Positions 29,778 through 45,888 of a stretch of DNA of 64,000 bases are shown piece by piece. The DNA comes from an uncultured Pelagibacteraceae bacterium (GTDB taxonomy: Bacteria; Pseudomonadota; Alphaproteobacteria; Pelagibacterales; Pelagibacteraceae). How positions within the stretch are numbered: position 1 is the first letter of the stretch; every line of letters starts with the position of its first letter. Both the position numbers and the translations under genes were made by a program. The stretch lies in the NCBI GenBank assembly GCA_902526645.1, contig CABZLS010000006.1, positions 1-64,000 of the forward strand, read 5' to 3'. The notes under the pieces are model-generated. The model was not told where the DNA came from. It searched no databases and was given only the letters and a program-made list of their open reading frames with translations.

Positions 29778-29853
29778 ATTTTTTTAATTTACTTTAAAGA
29801 AAAAATTCTTCAAAAGAAAAATTGTTTTTTTACAATTTTATAATACATCTCTG

Positions 29854-29882
29854 TTGCGATAATAAACCATTTATTGTATTAA
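29854..29882 (+). promoter_or_regulatory. Probable sigma-70 promoter of carAB
   Basis: TTGCGA (29854-29859), 17-nt spacer, TATTAA (29877-29882), upstream of carA. Confidence 0.55.
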
Positions 29883-29903
29883 CCTTTAACTTATGAGTTG
29901 TAA

Positions 29904-31097
29904 TTGATCAAAAAAGTAAAAAAAACTCACTTAAAAAATTTACAAAATTATACAGGAATTTTAGTTCTCGAAAATAAAAAAATTTTTAAAGGAATTGGAA
30001 TTGGGTATCAAGGAGAAGCGACTGGTGAAGTTTGTTTTAACACGTCATTAACAGGATACCAAGAAATAATATCAGATCCTTCTTATGCAGGACAAATCAT
30101 AAACTTTACTTTTCCTCACATTGGAAATGTAGGAACCAATAAGGAAGATTTTGAGTCTGATAAAATATGGACCAAAGGTGTTATCTTTAATTCAGAGATA
30201 ACTTCACCATCAAACTATAGATCTTTTCAGCATTTAAATGCTTGGTTAAGAAAAAATAAAATAGTTGGAATTACTGGATTAGATACAAGAAGTTTAACAA
30301 ATTTTATAAGAGACAGAGGTGCTCCAAAAGGAACAATTTCTTACTCAAACAAAGGTAGATTTAATATTAATAAGCTTACAAATTCTACAATAAAATGGAG
30401 TGGGTTAAAAAATTTAGATCTTGCAGAAAAAGTTACTACTCAAAAAAATTATATTTGGAAAGGATTTAAAACTTGGAAAAAAGAGTATGGCTATAGAAAA
30501 AATAATCGAAATTCACTTCATGTAGTTGCTATAGATTATGGAATTAAGAAAAATATTTTAAGATATTTTTCTGATTTTAGATGTAAAGTAACTGTAGTTT
30601 CATGCAAAACAACTTCAAAAAAAATTTTAGCACTTAAACCTGATGGTGTATTTTTATCTAATGGACCAGGAGATCCAGCAGCAACTGGGAAATATGCAAT
30701 TCAAATAATTAAGGATCTCGTTCAAAAAAAAATACCATTATTTGGTATTTGCCTTGGTCATCAAATACTTGCACTTTCATTAGGTGGTAAAACAAAAAAA
30801 ATGAAATTGGGACATAGAGGAGCAAATCATCCCGTAAAAAATTTAATCAATGACAATGTAGAAATTACCAGCCAGAATCATGGCTTTGAAGTTGTAAAAG
30901 AAAATTTACCAAAAAATATTGAGATTACACATAAATCTTTATTTGATAATAGTATAGAAGGAATTAGACTAAAAAATAACCCTGTGTTCTCAGTTCAATA
31001 TCACCCAGAGTCAAACCCTGGGCCACAAGATAGTGTTTATTTATTTAAAAAATTTGTCAACAACATGAAAAAAAATGCCAAAAAGAAAAGATCTTAA
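29904..31097 (+). CDS. carA: Carbamoyl-phosphate synthase small chain (TTG start)
   Basis: [49 protein letters not shown]. Confidence 0.97.
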   Translation: MIKKVKKTHLKNLQNYTGILVLENKKIFKGIGIGYQGEATGEVCFNTSLTGYQEIISDPSYAGQIINFTFPHIGNVGTNKEDFESDKIWTKGVIFNSEITSPSNYRSFQHLNAWLRKNKIVGITGLDTRSLTNFIRDRGAPKGTISYSNKGRFNINKLTNSTIKWSGLKNLDLAEKVTTQKNYIWKGFKTWKKEYGYRKNNRNSLHVVAIDYGIKKNILRYFSDFRCKVTVVSCKTTSKKILALKPDGVFLSNGPGDPAATGKYAIQIIKDLVQKKIPLFGICLGHQILALSLGGKTKKMKLGHRGANHPVKNLINDNVEITSQNHGFEVVKENLPKNIEITHKSLFDNSIEGIRLKNNPVFSVQYHPESNPGPQDSVYLFKKFVNNMKKNAKKKRS

Positions 31098-34000
31098 AAA
31101 GATATTAGTTGTGGGTGCTGGACCAATAATCATTGGTCAAGCTTGTGAATTTGATTACTCAGGAACTCAAGCTTGTAAGGCATTAAAAGATGAGGGTTAT
31201 AAAGTTATTTTAATTAATTCAAATCCAGCAACAATTATGACAGATCCAGACGTTGCCGATAAAACTTACATCGAGCCTATTACTTTAGAAGTTTTAGAAA
31301 AAATTTTAAAAAAAGAAAAACCAAACGCAATTCTTCCAACTATGGGTGGCCAAACTGCTCTTAACCTTGCAATGGAAGCTGAAAAAAGAGGAATTTTAAG
31401 AAAATATAAAATTGAATTAATTGGAGCAAATTCAAAAGCTATTTCTAACGCGGAAGACAGAAAGAAATTTAGAAAGAATATGATTGATATTGGTTTAGAT
31501 CTTCCAAAATCTGAAATAGTTAACAATGTAAATCAAGCCTCAAAAGTTTTGAAAAAAATAGGTTTACCAGCAATTATTAGACCAGCTTTTACACTTGGGG
31601 GTCTAGGAGGAGGAATAGCAAAAAATAAAAAGGAATACCTTAAAATTATTAAAAACGGCTTGCACGAGTCACCTGTGAACCAAGTACTTGTTGAAGAGTG
31701 TTTGGAGGGTTGGAAAGAATTTGAAATGGAAGTTATAAGGGATAAAAAAGATAATTGTATAATCATCTGTTCAATAGAAAATGTTGATCCTATGGGAATA
31801 CATACAGGTGACTCTGTGACAGTTGCTCCTGCACTTACCTTAACTGACAAAGAATACCAAGTCATGCGAAATGCCTCTATTGCATGTCTCAGAAAAATTG
31901 GAGTAGAGACTGGAGGTTCAAATGTTCAATTCGCAATAAATCCTAAAAATGGTCGAATGGTTATAATTGAGATGAACCCAAGAGTATCAAGATCATCAGC
32001 ACTTGCATCAAAAGCAACGGGTTTTCCGATTGCGAAAGTTGCTGCTAAACTAGCAGTTGGCTATACATTAGATGAATTAAAAAATGAAATTACCAAAGTT
32101 ACTCCAGCATCATTTGAGCCAAGTATAGATTACGTAGTGACTAAAATTCCAAGATTTACATTTGAAAAATTTTCAACTTCTCCATCTATTCTAGGTACAT
32201 CAATGAAATCAGTGGGGGAGGCAATGGCAATTGGAAGAAACTTTAAAGAGTCTCTTCAAAAAGCATTAGTTTCTCTAGAAACTGGTTTCTCAGGATTAGA
32301 CAGAATATTTAATCTGAATAAAAGACAAATTGAGAAAAAACTTAGAGAAAATATACCAAATAAAATCTTACTTGTTGCTGAGGCGATGAGAAAAAAAATA
32401 AACCTAAAAAAAATTTATAATTTGTCAAAAATTGATCCGTGGTTCTTAAATCAAATTAAAGAAATAATAGATAAAGAAATTAAGATCAAAAATAACGGAT
32501 TACCTAAAAATTATAATGATTTTAACCAAATAAAATCAATAGGTTTTTCAGATAAAAAACTTTCTGAACTATCAAATTTACCTGAAGATATTGTTAGAAA
32601 AAAAAGAACTGCACTTAAGATTTTACCTGTATTTAAAAAAGTTGATACTTGTGCAGCAGAGTTTAAATCCTTTACACCATATATGTACTCTACATATCAA
32701 AGAAATTTTTCAATAAATTCAGAGTGTGAAGCTGACCCTTCGGTTAAGAAAAAAATTATAATATTAGGAGGTGGGCCTAATAGAATAGGACAAGGAATAG
32801 AATTCGATTATTGCTGTTGTCAGGCAAGTTTTGCCTTAAAGTCAGCTGGGTTTGAGACTATAATGGTGAATTGTAATCCTGAAACTGTATCAACAGATTA
32901 TGACACAAGTGATAGGTTGTATTTTGAACCTTTAAAAGAAGAGTATGTTTTTAACATCATAAAAAGAGAGAAAGATAAAGGAAATTTAGTCGGCATCATC
33001 ACACAATTTGGTGGTCAAACGCCAATTAAATTAGCCAAATTTTTATATGATAACCATCTTCCAATTTTAGGAACTCAATACTCATCTATTGATCTGGCGG
33101 AGGACAGAGATAGATTTAGGAGACTATTAGAAAAATTAGATTTAAATCAAGCTGAAAGTGGAATAGCTAAAACTTTCAAGCAGGCAATTGAAATATCTGA
33201 GAAAATAGGTTTGCCTTTAATGGTTAGACCTTCTTATGTTCTTGGAGGAAGAGCAATGGAAATTGTTTATGAAAAAAGTCAGCTTAAAAATTTTGTAGAG
33301 GAAGCATTTAAGGCAGCGGAAAAAAATCCAATTCTTATCGATAAATTTATTGATCATGCAATGGAAGTAGATGTTGATGCTATATCAGATGGTAAAATAG
33401 TACATGTGGCCGGAATAATGCAACATATTGAGGAAGCAGGAATTCATTCTGGAGACTCAGCTTGTAGCTTACCTCCTGTTTCAATAAAACCTTTTTTACT
33501 AAAAGAAATTGAGAAACAGACAAAAAGTTTAGCGTTAGCTCTAAAAGTAAAAGGTTTTATGAATGTTCAATTTGCAATTAAAAAAGATGAAATTTTTGTA
33601 ATTGAGGTAAATCCAAGAGCAAGTAGGACAGTTCCTTTTGTCTCAAAAGCAAAAGGATTACCTTTAGCAAAAATAGCCTCGAGAGTTATGGCTGGTGAAA
33701 GATTATCAAAATTCGATTTAAGAGACAAATCAAAAGGTATGTTTGCTGTAAAAGAAGCAGTTTTCCCCTTTAATAAATTTCCTAATAGTGATTTATTATT
33801 AGGTCCAGAAATGAAATCAACCGGGGAAGTTATGGGATTTGACAAAAATTTTGGAATGGCATACGCAAAAAGCCAAATAGCGTCATCTAATTCATTGCCT
33901 ACTAAAGGACTAGCTTTTTTATCATTAAAAAACTCTCATAAAGATGAAGGAATAGAACTTGCAAAAAAACTTATTAAATTAAAATTTAATTTGTGTGGCA

Positions 34001-34299
34001 CAAAAGGAACTGCAGAATATATTCAAAAACATGGCATGAAATGTAAAATCATTAATAAAGTAAGTAGTGGGTCACCTCATATCGTTGATGTCCTAGACTC
34101 AAAAAAAATAGCTCTAGTAATTAATACTGGTGGAGGTAACACAGAGCATAGATTAAACGATGCTATAGCATTAAGAAGAGCAACACTTAAAAATAAAGTG
34201 CCATACTGCACAAATATGTCAACTGCTCTTGCGTGTATAGAGGGTATTAAATCACTTAAAACAAAAAAATTAGAAATTACGCCACTTCAAAATATTTAG
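31075..34299 (+). CDS. carB: Carbamoyl-phosphate synthase large chain
   Basis: duplicated ATP-grasp modules, [39 protein letters not shown]. Confidence 0.99.
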   Translation: MPKRKDLKKILVVGAGPIIIGQACEFDYSGTQACKALKDEGYKVILINSNPATIMTDPDVADKTYIEPITLEVLEKILKKEKPNAILPTMGGQTALNLAMEAEKRGILRKYKIELIGANSKAISNAEDRKKFRKNMIDIGLDLPKSEIVNNVNQASKVLKKIGLPAIIRPAFTLGGLGGGIAKNKKEYLKIIKNGLHESPVNQVLVEECLEGWKEFEMEVIRDKKDNCIIICSIENVDPMGIHTGDSVTVAPALTLTDKEYQVMRNASIACLRKIGVETGGSNVQFAINPKNGRMVIIEMNPRVSRSSALASKATGFPIAKVAAKLAVGYTLDELKNEITKVTPASFEPSIDYVVTKIPRFTFEKFSTSPSILGTSMKSVGEAMAIGRNFKESLQKALVSLETGFSGLDRIFNLNKRQIEKKLRENIPNKILLVAEAMRKKINLKKIYNLSKIDPWFLNQIKEIIDKEIKIKNNGLPKNYNDFNQIKSIGFSDKKLSELSNLPEDIVRKKRTALKILPVFKKVDTCAAEFKSFTPYMYSTYQRNFSINSECEADPSVKKKIIILGGGPNRIGQGIEFDYCCCQASFALKSAGFETIMVNCNPETVSTDYDTSDRLYFEPLKEEYVFNIIKREKDKGNLVGIITQFGGQTPIKLAKFLYDNHLPILGTQYSSIDLAEDRDRFRRLLEKLDLNQAESGIAKTFKQAIEISEKIGLPLMVRPSYVLGGRAMEIVYEKSQLKNFVEEAFKAAEKNPILIDKFIDHAMEVDVDAISDGKIVHVAGIMQHIEEAGIHSGDSACSLPPVSIKPFLLKEIEKQTKSLALALKVKGFMNVQFAIKKDEIFVIEVNPRASRTVPFVSKAKGLPLAKIASRVMAGERLSKFDLRDKSKGMFAVKEAVFPFNKFPNSDLLLGPEMKSTGEVMGFDKNFGMAYAKSQIASSNSLPTKGLAFLSLKNSHKDEGIELAKKLIKLKFNLCGTKGTAEYIQKHGMKCKIINKVSSGSPHIVDVLDSKKIALVINTGGGNTEHRLNDAIALRRATLKNKVPYCTNMSTALACIEGIKSLKTKKLEITPLQNI

Positions 34300-34958
34300 T
34301 CAACTTTCCAATCAGTCTTAAATGTAACATAATTGACTTGAATACATCTTCTTTCTTTAACAATTTTTTTTTTTTCCATACCGTGCCATGTATTTGGACC
34401 ACTTGTGAATAAGTAACCATAATTATGTTTGTAGGGAACTGTTTTAACTTTTTGCAGTTTTTCATTATAAAAATCAGTACCTAAATCTTCTGACTCATTT
34501 GCATTGTTAACAAAAATAAGTCCTGACATTAATTTTTCTTTAATATCACAATGCGGCTTTAACCAAAAACCTTCACGATCACATATGACTTCGAGTCTTA
34601 CATATGAACCAGATAAATCTTTGTTAATCATTTTTGAAATCGTTTCACATGTTTCTTTAGATTGAAGTTCATTGATAAATTTTACTAAATTTGGAAATTG
34701 AGAAGCATTTTCTTTAGTAACAAAACATCTAAATTTTATTGCCTTACCACCTGAGGCTATACCTTCCCTAAATTCTGCAGCCCCACCATCAATCGCTCTA
34801 GTGCCATCATAATTTAGATTGTGTTTACTTACATCGGGAATATCTGCACTCTCTATTTCTTTGATTGCTTCTTCACTTAAAGCATTATTATATTCCCAGT
34901 GATTAAACGGATATTCATACTTCTTTGATTTTTTCAATATAGAATTAAGAAAAGTCAT
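34296..34958 (-). CDS. 2OG-Fe(II) oxygenase-superfamily-like protein
   Basis: [20 protein letters not shown] ... [30 protein letters not shown] (HxD...H...R pattern). Confidence 0.7.
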   Translation of the reverse strand: MTFLNSILKKSKKYEYPFNHWEYNNALSEEAIKEIESADIPDVSKHNLNYDGTRAIDGGAAEFREGIASGGKAIKFRCFVTKENASQFPNLVKFINELQSKETCETISKMINKDLSGSYVRLEVICDREGFWLKPHCDIKEKLMSGLIFVNNANESEDLGTDFYNEKLQKVKTVPYKHNYGYLFTSGPNTWHGMEKKKIVKERRCIQVNYVTFKTDWKVD

Positions 34959-35895
34959 AATCTTTAAATTGTTTCTCTATATATCCCGATATTCGATCAG
35001 TTTCATTAAGTTTTTTATAAGTCCACTCTTCTACGTTATCTTCTAGATTTTTAATTATATTTAAGGATTTAAAAAGTTCAAAAAATTTTTGGAAACGAAT
35101 ATTTTTTTTTATAGCTGGCATTTGAGCCACATATATAGGTTTACCTGTCATAGCTGCTTCAGATATCATAGAAGTAGAGTCACAAGTTACAATAATATGA
35201 TTAGCTATCTTGAGTGACGACAAATAGGCTTTCTTATCAATATCTGTAATTATAATTTGATTATCATCAAAAAAACTTTGTGCTTTTTCAATTATTCTTT
35301 GTGGTGTTCTCATTGAGGGTATAAAAATCAGCTGGTGACCTTGATCAACAAAATTTTTTTTAGTTTTAACAAAAATTTTTTCAATTATTTCATCATTAAA
35401 ATTGTAATACCTATTTGGCCCTCCAACAATAAACGCTATTACTTTTTCTTTTTTTATTTGAGGTTTTAAATAATCAATGTTTTCATCCAACTCTTTTTCG
35501 GTAAGATAATGAATCGCACCTTTGCTTTTTAAAACATTTGTACCCTCAAGACTATCATGTTCTGGCGCAACAATGAAATCAAAATTATTTAATGATACTT
35601 TTGGATCCTGAATATGAATATTCATTATTTTGTTTCCAAATCTTTTTTTTAAAAAAATTGATGGAATTACACTTTTTCTTCCACATGAAATTACTACATT
35701 GAATTTTTTTTTAATATCATTTTTGAAAACAAAATCTTTAACAGGTGTTAATTTTGGAGGAATCATTTTCCAAAAATTATTTAGTTCAATTTTCTCGTGT
35801 ATAAATTCAAGTTTAAGAGCTTTAGCAAGCCCTTCGACTTGGCTAATCATACCATGCATGCCCTCGGTCAATAATAAACCTTTTAATTTAGTCAT
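34945..35895 (-). CDS. ELM1/DUF1022-family protein (GT-B-like)
   Basis: GLLLTEGMHGMISQVEGLAKAL, SCGRKSVIPSI, IHIQDPKVSLNNFDFIVAPEHD, VTCDSTSMISEAAMTGKPIYVAQM. Confidence 0.85.
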   Translation of the reverse strand: MTKLKGLLLTEGMHGMISQVEGLAKALKLEFIHEKIELNNFWKMIPPKLTPVKDFVFKNDIKKKFNVVISCGRKSVIPSIFLKKRFGNKIMNIHIQDPKVSLNNFDFIVAPEHDSLEGTNVLKSKGAIHYLTEKELDENIDYLKPQIKKEKVIAFIVGGPNRYYNFNDEIIEKIFVKTKKNFVDQGHQLIFIPSMRTPQRIIEKAQSFFDDNQIIITDIDKKAYLSSLKIANHIIVTCDSTSMISEAAMTGKPIYVAQMPAIKKNIRFQKFFELFKSLNIIKNLEDNVEEWTYKKLNETDRISGYIEKQFKDYDFS

Positions 35896-35916
35896 TTATC
35901 ACTATATAGCTTTCAT

Positions 35917-40237
<4,321 letters not shown>

Positions 40238-40256
<19 letters not shown>

Positions 40257-40993
40257 TTATTACTGGTGGGGCAACAAGAATTGGTGCTGCTATAGCTGAA
40301 AAATTATCAGGTCCAAATAAGCAAATTGTAATTCAATACCATAAATCTAAAACAAAAGCTGAAAATCTTAAGAAAAAACTTCAAAATTATGGAACAAAAA
40401 TTTATTTAGTTAAAGGAGATCTTAATAAGGAAAAAGATATCATTAAAATTATTAAATTCTCAAAATTAAAAATGAAATTTTTTGACTGCTTGATAAATAA
40501 TGCCTCATTATTTGAAAATGATAAATTAGAAAATTTTACATCTAAAAGCTGGGAAAAACATATTTCTACAAATCTTAAAGCTCCTGCTCTTTTATCAAAA
40601 GAGTTTTCAAAAAATGTCAGAGGCAAAAATAACAATATTATCAATATAATTGATCAAAGAGTATTTAAGCTTACTCCATACTTTTTTTCATACACATTAA
40701 GTAAAACTGGCCTTTATACTTTAACTAAAACTAGTGCGATGAGCCTTTCACCTAACATAAGAGTTAATGGGATAGCACCTGGACCGACAATCAAAAATAA
40801 AAGGCAAACTGAAAAACATTTCAAAAATCAATATTTAGCTACACCACTCAAACAACAAGTTGATGTTGATGAGATTTGTAATGCAGTTGACTTTTTTATT
40901 AAAAACAGCTCTATTACAGGTCAAATTTTGGCAATAGATAGTGGGCAAAGCTTAAATTGGCAGACACCAGATATAATTAAAGGCAAAGAATGA
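40238..40993 (+). CDS. SDR-family oxidoreductase, pteridine reductase-like
   Basis: [46 protein letters not shown]; followed by folB-like gene. Confidence 0.85.
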
Positions 40994-41409
40994 AAAAAAA
41001 TAATCTCAAAGTTGTAAAAATAGACAAAAACAAAAGTTTATTTAATTACGAGAAAAAAATTCTCATAAATGAATTAATTCTTGATTTAAAACTTGGATAT
41101 TATGATTTTGAGAAAGAGAAAGCACAAAGGGTAAAATTTAGCTTAGAAATTGATTATCAAGATAAAAAACCTTCAAATGATAAAGATCTTAGATCAATCG
41201 TAAATTATGCAACTATTGTAAAATTAATAAAAAAACTTATTAAAAAGAAACACTATAATTTCTTGGAAACATTAGCCGAAGCAGTCTTCGATGAACTTTT
41301 TAAAGATAAGAGAATAGGTAAAATAATGCTTAAAATTGAAAAATTAGAAATTTTAAAACAATGTTCATCTGTTGGTATACAAATTACAAAAAAAAGAAGT
41401 CATGATTAG
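40990..41409 (+). CDS. folB: Dihydroneopterin aldolase-like (FolB domain)
   Basis: [47 protein letters not shown]. Confidence 0.8.
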   Translation: MKKNNLKVVKIDKNKSLFNYEKKILINELILDLKLGYYDFEKEKAQRVKFSLEIDYQDKKPSNDKDLRSIVNYATIVKLIKKLIKKKHYNFLETLAEAVFDELFKDKRIGKIMLKIEKLEILKQCSSVGIQITKKRSHD

Positions 41410-43237
41410 TTCTGAAATTGGTAAAGAAGTAATAAAAAAAGAACTACCTCTAATTCCTAAACTTCCTGGTGTTTATCAGATGTTAAACGACAAAGGGGAT
41501 ATTCTCTATGTGGGTAAAGCAAAAAATTTACCTAATAGACTTAAAAGTTATGTAGCAGAAAAAAATCATATTATAAGAACTGAAAGAATGTTATCTCAAA
41601 CAAGAAGGCTTGAAATAACAACTACATCAAATGAAAGCGAGGCCTTACTTCTTGAGGCGAATTTAATCAAAAAGTACAAACCAAAATTTAATATTTTATT
41701 GAGAGATGATAAGTCTTTTCCATTTATTTTTATTGGAAACAAAGATAAATGGCCGCAAATAAAAAGACATAGAGGAAAAAAAACGAAAGAAGGTTTTTAT
41801 TTTGGACCTTTTGCATCTGCTGGATCTGCAAATTGGACTATAAAAATGATACAAAAAATTTTTCATTTGAGAGTTTGTGATGACACAGTTTTTAAAAATA
41901 GAGAGCGACCTTGTATTTTATATCAAATAAAAAGATGTTCTGGTCCATGTGTTGGATACATAGAAAAAAATGAATATAAAAAAACAGTCGATGATGCGAT
42001 TGAATTTGTATCTGGAAAATCAAGAAAAATACAAAAAAGTCTTTCAGACCAAATGGAAAAAGCTAGTAATGATTTAGATTTTGAAAAAGCAGTAATTTTA
42101 AGAGATAGAATAAAATCTTTAAATATCATTCAATCGTCCCAAAGAATAAACGAAGCAAATTTAATTGAGGCCGATGTAATTGCTGGCTATAAAGAGTCTG
42201 GTAAAACTTGCATTCAAGTCTTTTTTTATCGCTCAAAACAGAATTGGGGTAATCAAGCTTTCTTTCCAAAACATGATCCCGACGAAAAATTAACTGATAT
42301 ATTAAATTCTTTTGTTTCTCAATTTTATGAGAATAAAAGCGTCCCTTCATCAATAATATTATCTGAAGAAATAAAAGAAAAAATTTTGATTGAAAAAACC
42401 CTTTCTCAAAAAGAAGAAAAGCAAATAAATATTTCTATAGCAAAAAAAGGATCAAAATTAAGAGTTGTAAATCAAGCAATTAAAAATGCAAAAGAAAGCT
42501 TGAATAGAAAGCTTTATGAAAGTCAGAATAATAAAGAATTATTTGATGCTGTTGTGAGTAAATTTAATCTAGAAACAAATATAAATTTGATTGAAGTTTA
42601 TGATAATAGTCATATTCAAGGAACAAATAGTGTTGGCGCTTTAATTGCTTATGGAGATGAGGGGTTTATTAAAAAAAGATATAGAAAATTTAATATCAAA
42701 ATACAAAAAAATGAACAAGATGACTATGGTATGATGCGAGAAGTACTTAATCGAAGGTTCAAAAGAGCAATCCAAGAAAAAGACAATTATCTAACTTTTC
42801 CTGATCTAGTTCTGATTGATGGTGGAAAAGGTCAATACTCTGCTGCAAGAGAAACACTTAATGAACTAGGCCTTCATGATTTGCCTATAGTAGCTATAGC
42901 TAAAGGAAAACAGAGAAATAGCGGCAATGAAACTTTTTTCCATAATGGTAAAGATTTTAAATTCACAAAAAATGATCCTACTCTCTTCTTTCTTCAAAGA
43001 ATAAGAGATGAGTCGCATAGATTTGCAATTAGTGCTCATAGAGCTAAAAGAAAAAAAGGGATTAGTAAATCTTTACTTGATCAAATTGAGGGCATAGGGT
43101 CCATCAGAAAAAGAGCTCTATTAAACCATTTTGGCTCAGCAAGAGCTGTAGAGTCCGCTAGCTTGGATGAAATTAAATCGGTAGAAGGTGTTGAGGAAAA
43201 AGTTGCAAATAAGATATATAATTTCTTTCATGAATAA
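41402..43237 (+). CDS. uvrC: Excinuclease ABC subunit C (ORF extends upstream to 41372)
   Basis: [36 protein letters not shown] domain, UVR and HhH regions. Confidence 0.98.
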   Translation: MISSEIGKEVIKKELPLIPKLPGVYQMLNDKGDILYVGKAKNLPNRLKSYVAEKNHIIRTERMLSQTRRLEITTTSNESEALLLEANLIKKYKPKFNILLRDDKSFPFIFIGNKDKWPQIKRHRGKKTKEGFYFGPFASAGSANWTIKMIQKIFHLRVCDDTVFKNRERPCILYQIKRCSGPCVGYIEKNEYKKTVDDAIEFVSGKSRKIQKSLSDQMEKASNDLDFEKAVILRDRIKSLNIIQSSQRINEANLIEADVIAGYKESGKTCIQVFFYRSKQNWGNQAFFPKHDPDEKLTDILNSFVSQFYENKSVPSSIILSEEIKEKILIEKTLSQKEEKQINISIAKKGSKLRVVNQAIKNAKESLNRKLYESQNNKELFDAVVSKFNLETNINLIEVYDNSHIQGTNSVGALIAYGDEGFIKKRYRKFNIKIQKNEQDDYGMMREVLNRRFKRAIQEKDNYLTFPDLVLIDGGKGQYSAARETLNELGLHDLPIVAIAKGKQRNSGNETFFHNGKDFKFTKNDPTLFFLQRIRDESHRFAISAHRAKRKKGISKSLLDQIEGIGSIRKRALLNHFGSARAVESASLDEIKSVEGVEEKVANKIYNFFHE

Positions 43238-43242
43238 AAAAA

Positions 43243-43827
43243 ATGCTTAGAAAAATACCAAATATATTAACAGTCGGTAGGATCTTAATAGTACCTTTTT
43301 TTGTATTAGCTTTTTACTTACCTGGTTTTTATGGAGATTTAACTGCTTTAATTCTATTCATTGTTGCATCATTCACAGATTTTCTTGATGGAATGTTGGC
43401 TAGATTTTTAGGAGAAGAGTCAAAGCTAGGTGAATTATTGGACCCAATTGCAGATAAGATTATAGTTGCAACTGCTCTGATACTTTTAGTTATGGATGGA
43501 ACAATAAGAAATTATGAAGTTATAGCGGCAATAATAATTTTAACTAGAGAAATTTTAATTTCTGGGCTTCGAGAATTTCTTGCGAAAGGTAAAATTAAAC
43601 TTCCAGTTTCTAATCTTGCAAAATTGAAAACTGTTTTACAAATGATTTCTATCGCACTCTTACTTTCTGGTGATACTGGAAATAAAATAATAAATTTTCA
43701 AGACTATAACGCTCAGACAATAGGCATTATTCTTTTGTGGCTCTCTGCTGCACTAACACTCTTTACAGGATATGAGTATATGAGAAAAGGAATTGATCAT
43801 GCAATTTCTGAAGATAGTAAAGACTAA
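43243..43827 (+). CDS. pgsA: CDP-diacylglycerol--glycerol-3-phosphate 3-phosphatidyltransferase
   Basis: LRKIPNILTVGRILIVPFF, SFTDFLDGMLARFLGEESKLGELLDPIADK. Confidence 0.96.
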   Translation: MLRKIPNILTVGRILIVPFFVLAFYLPGFYGDLTALILFIVASFTDFLDGMLARFLGEESKLGELLDPIADKIIVATALILLVMDGTIRNYEVIAAIIILTREILISGLREFLAKGKIKLPVSNLAKLKTVLQMISIALLLSGDTGNKIINFQDYNAQTIGIILLWLSAALTLFTGYEYMRKGIDHAISEDSKD

Positions 43828-44705
43828 GCTGCTTTTTTTTTCTTAACTAAAGCTTGATAACTTTCATTTAAATCAATTATCATTTTACACACGTGAAATT
43901 GATTTTCAGCTATGCAAGAAACAGGGGTTACTTCAGCTGCGGTACCTGTTAAAAAACATCCTCCAAAGTTTTTAAGCTCTTCAGGACTAATTTTTCTTTC
44001 ATGAACTTTTATATTTTTCGATTTAGCTATTTCAATTACTGTTCTTCTTGTAATACCATCTAAAAATGAGTCAGGTATAGGAGTGTGCAATTCTCCATTT
44101 TTATCTTTAAAAAAAATATTTGCACCTGTTGCCTCTGCAATATTTCCCTCATGATCAAGCATAAGTGAATCTGTATATCCTTGCTTTTCAGCCTCATGTT
44201 TGGAAAGAGTACATATCATATATAATCCAGATGCTTTAGTATCCCAAGGTATTGTATTAGGAGCTGGTCTTCTCCAACTAGAAATATTTAATCTAATACC
44301 TTCAATCTTTAATTTAGGATCAAAATAAGATCCCCACTCCCATGTAGCTATTGCAACATGTATTTTGGTTTGTTGTGCAGAAATTGCCATCATCTCACTT
44401 CCTCTCCATGCCACAGGCCTTACATAACCATTTTCAACTTTTTGTGTTAAAATTATTTTTTTACTTGCTTTATTGATTTCATCTTCACTATAAGGAATTT
44501 CAAAACCCATTCTTCTAGCAGAATGAAATAACCTTGATGTATGTTCTTCAAGTTTAAATATTGAGCCATCGTACACTCTTTCACCTTCAAATACACAGCT
44601 AGCATAATGTAATCCATGACTTAGTACATGCACTTTTACATCCGACCAATCAACTAAATCGCCATTGTACCATATTTTGCCTGATCTTTTATCGTAAGGT
44701 ATCAT
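43824..44705 (-). CDS. ilvE: Branched-chain amino acid aminotransferase
   Basis: KIWYNGDLVDWSDVKVHVLSHGLHYASCVFEGERVY, EATGANIFF, FLTGTAAEVTPV. Confidence 0.95.
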   Translation of the reverse strand: MIPYDKRSGKIWYNGDLVDWSDVKVHVLSHGLHYASCVFEGERVYDGSIFKLEEHTSRLFHSARRMGFEIPYSEDEINKASKKIILTQKVENGYVRPVAWRGSEMMAISAQQTKIHVAIATWEWGSYFDPKLKIEGIRLNISSWRRPAPNTIPWDTKASGLYMICTLSKHEAEKQGYTDSLMLDHEGNIAEATGANIFFKDKNGELHTPIPDSFLDGITRRTVIEIAKSKNIKVHERKISPEELKNFGGCFLTGTAAEVTPVSCIAENQFHVCKMIIDLNESYQALVKKKKAA

Positions 44706-44780
44706 TTTTTGAAATATTAAAAAAAATTATTAACAAAAAATATCTTTGTATCTATAATATGTCAATATAACTTACCTATA

Positions 44781-45218
44781 ATGAAAGAACTTTTATATCT
44801 AAAAGATGATCAATTGAAAGATTTAATTGAAAAATTATTCATTAGTTATAGGGAAACTTTTTCAGATTCTAAAAAAATTCTTGATAAATATTCAATTGGC
44901 TTAGCTCATCAAAAAGTAATTCATCTGCTTTCTATGTACGAAGGAATTTCAATATCTGAATTACTTAAAAAATTGAAAATCACTAAACAAAGCCTCAATA
45001 GAGTTTTAAAAGATTTAATTAAGTTAGAAATAATCATATTTAAAAAGAATGACAAAGATACAAGAGTTAAGCATATGTTTTTAAATCAAAAAGGCAAAAA
45101 AATATTTGATGAAATTTTTGTACTACAAAAGAAAAGAATTTATAACGCTCTTCTAAATTCTTCCTCAGAAGAGGTCATTAATTTTGATAATGTATTAAGA
45201 AAGATAATTAATGGATAA
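44781..45218 (+). CDS. MarR-family transcriptional regulator (PetP-like by context)
   Basis: winged-helix GISISELLKKLKITKQSLNRVLKDLIKLEII; overlaps following response regulator. Confidence 0.82.
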   Translation: MKELLYLKDDQLKDLIEKLFISYRETFSDSKKILDKYSIGLAHQKVIHLLSMYEGISISELLKKLKITKQSLNRVLKDLIKLEIIIFKKNDKDTRVKHMFLNQKGKKIFDEIFVLQKKRIYNALLNSSSEEVINFDNVLRKIING

Positions 45219-45888
45219 ATTTATAGCTCACATATTAGTTGTAGATGATGATGATGGAATTAGAACACTAGTAAAAAAATATCTAATTGAAAATAATTTT
45301 CTAGTTACTACTGCTAAGAATGCTGAGGATGCATCAAAAAAAATTAAGATTATTAAGTTTGACTTGATAATACTAGATATAATGATGCCAGGAAAAAGTG
45401 GTTTGGATTTTATTGATGAACACAGAAAATATTTAGAGACTCCAATAATTCTTTTGACTGCAAAAGGTGAACCAGATGAAAGAATTAAGGGACTTGAGGT
45501 TGGAGCTGACGATTATCTTCCAAAGCCTTTTGAACCAAAAGAATTAATCTTAAGAATACAGAATATATTAAATAAAACAAAAAAGATTAGTCAAAAAAGA
45601 GTAATTCAGTTTAATGATATTAAGATTGATTTAAATAAACTGATAATTTCAAAAAATAATAAAGAGTTTAAAATTAACAACACAGAAAAAATTATTTTAG
45701 AAAAAATGATAAACAATCCCGGAAAAACTTTTGCAAGGGAGGATATTGGTTTATTAATTAATCTTGATAAAGAAAGATCTATAGATGTGATAATAACAAG
45801 ATTAAGAAAAAAAATTGAAGTAAATCCAAAGAGTCCAAAATTCCTTCAAACAATTAGAGGAGCTGGTTATGTTCTCTGGATTGAATAA
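45211..45888 (+). CDS. OmpR-family response regulator
   Basis: HILVVDDDDGIRTLVKKYL, DLIILDIMMPGKSGLDF, LLTAKGEPDERIKGLEVGADDYLPKPF, winged helix C-terminus. Confidence 0.96.
   Translation: MDKFIAHILVVDDDDGIRTLVKKYLIENNFLVTTAKNAEDASKKIKIIKFDLIILDIMMPGKSGLDFIDEHRKYLETPIILLTAKGEPDERIKGLEVGADDYLPKPFEPKELILRIQNILNKTKKISQKRVIQFNDIKIDLNKLIISKNNKEFKINNTEKIILEKMINNPGKTFAREDIGLLINLDKERSIDVIITRLRKKIEVNPKSPKFLQTIRGAGYVLWIE

Noticed and set aside
43886-43905. CACGTGAAA resembling half of a parS site
   Set aside because: Only one half-site matches and it is inside the conserved ilvE coding sequence.
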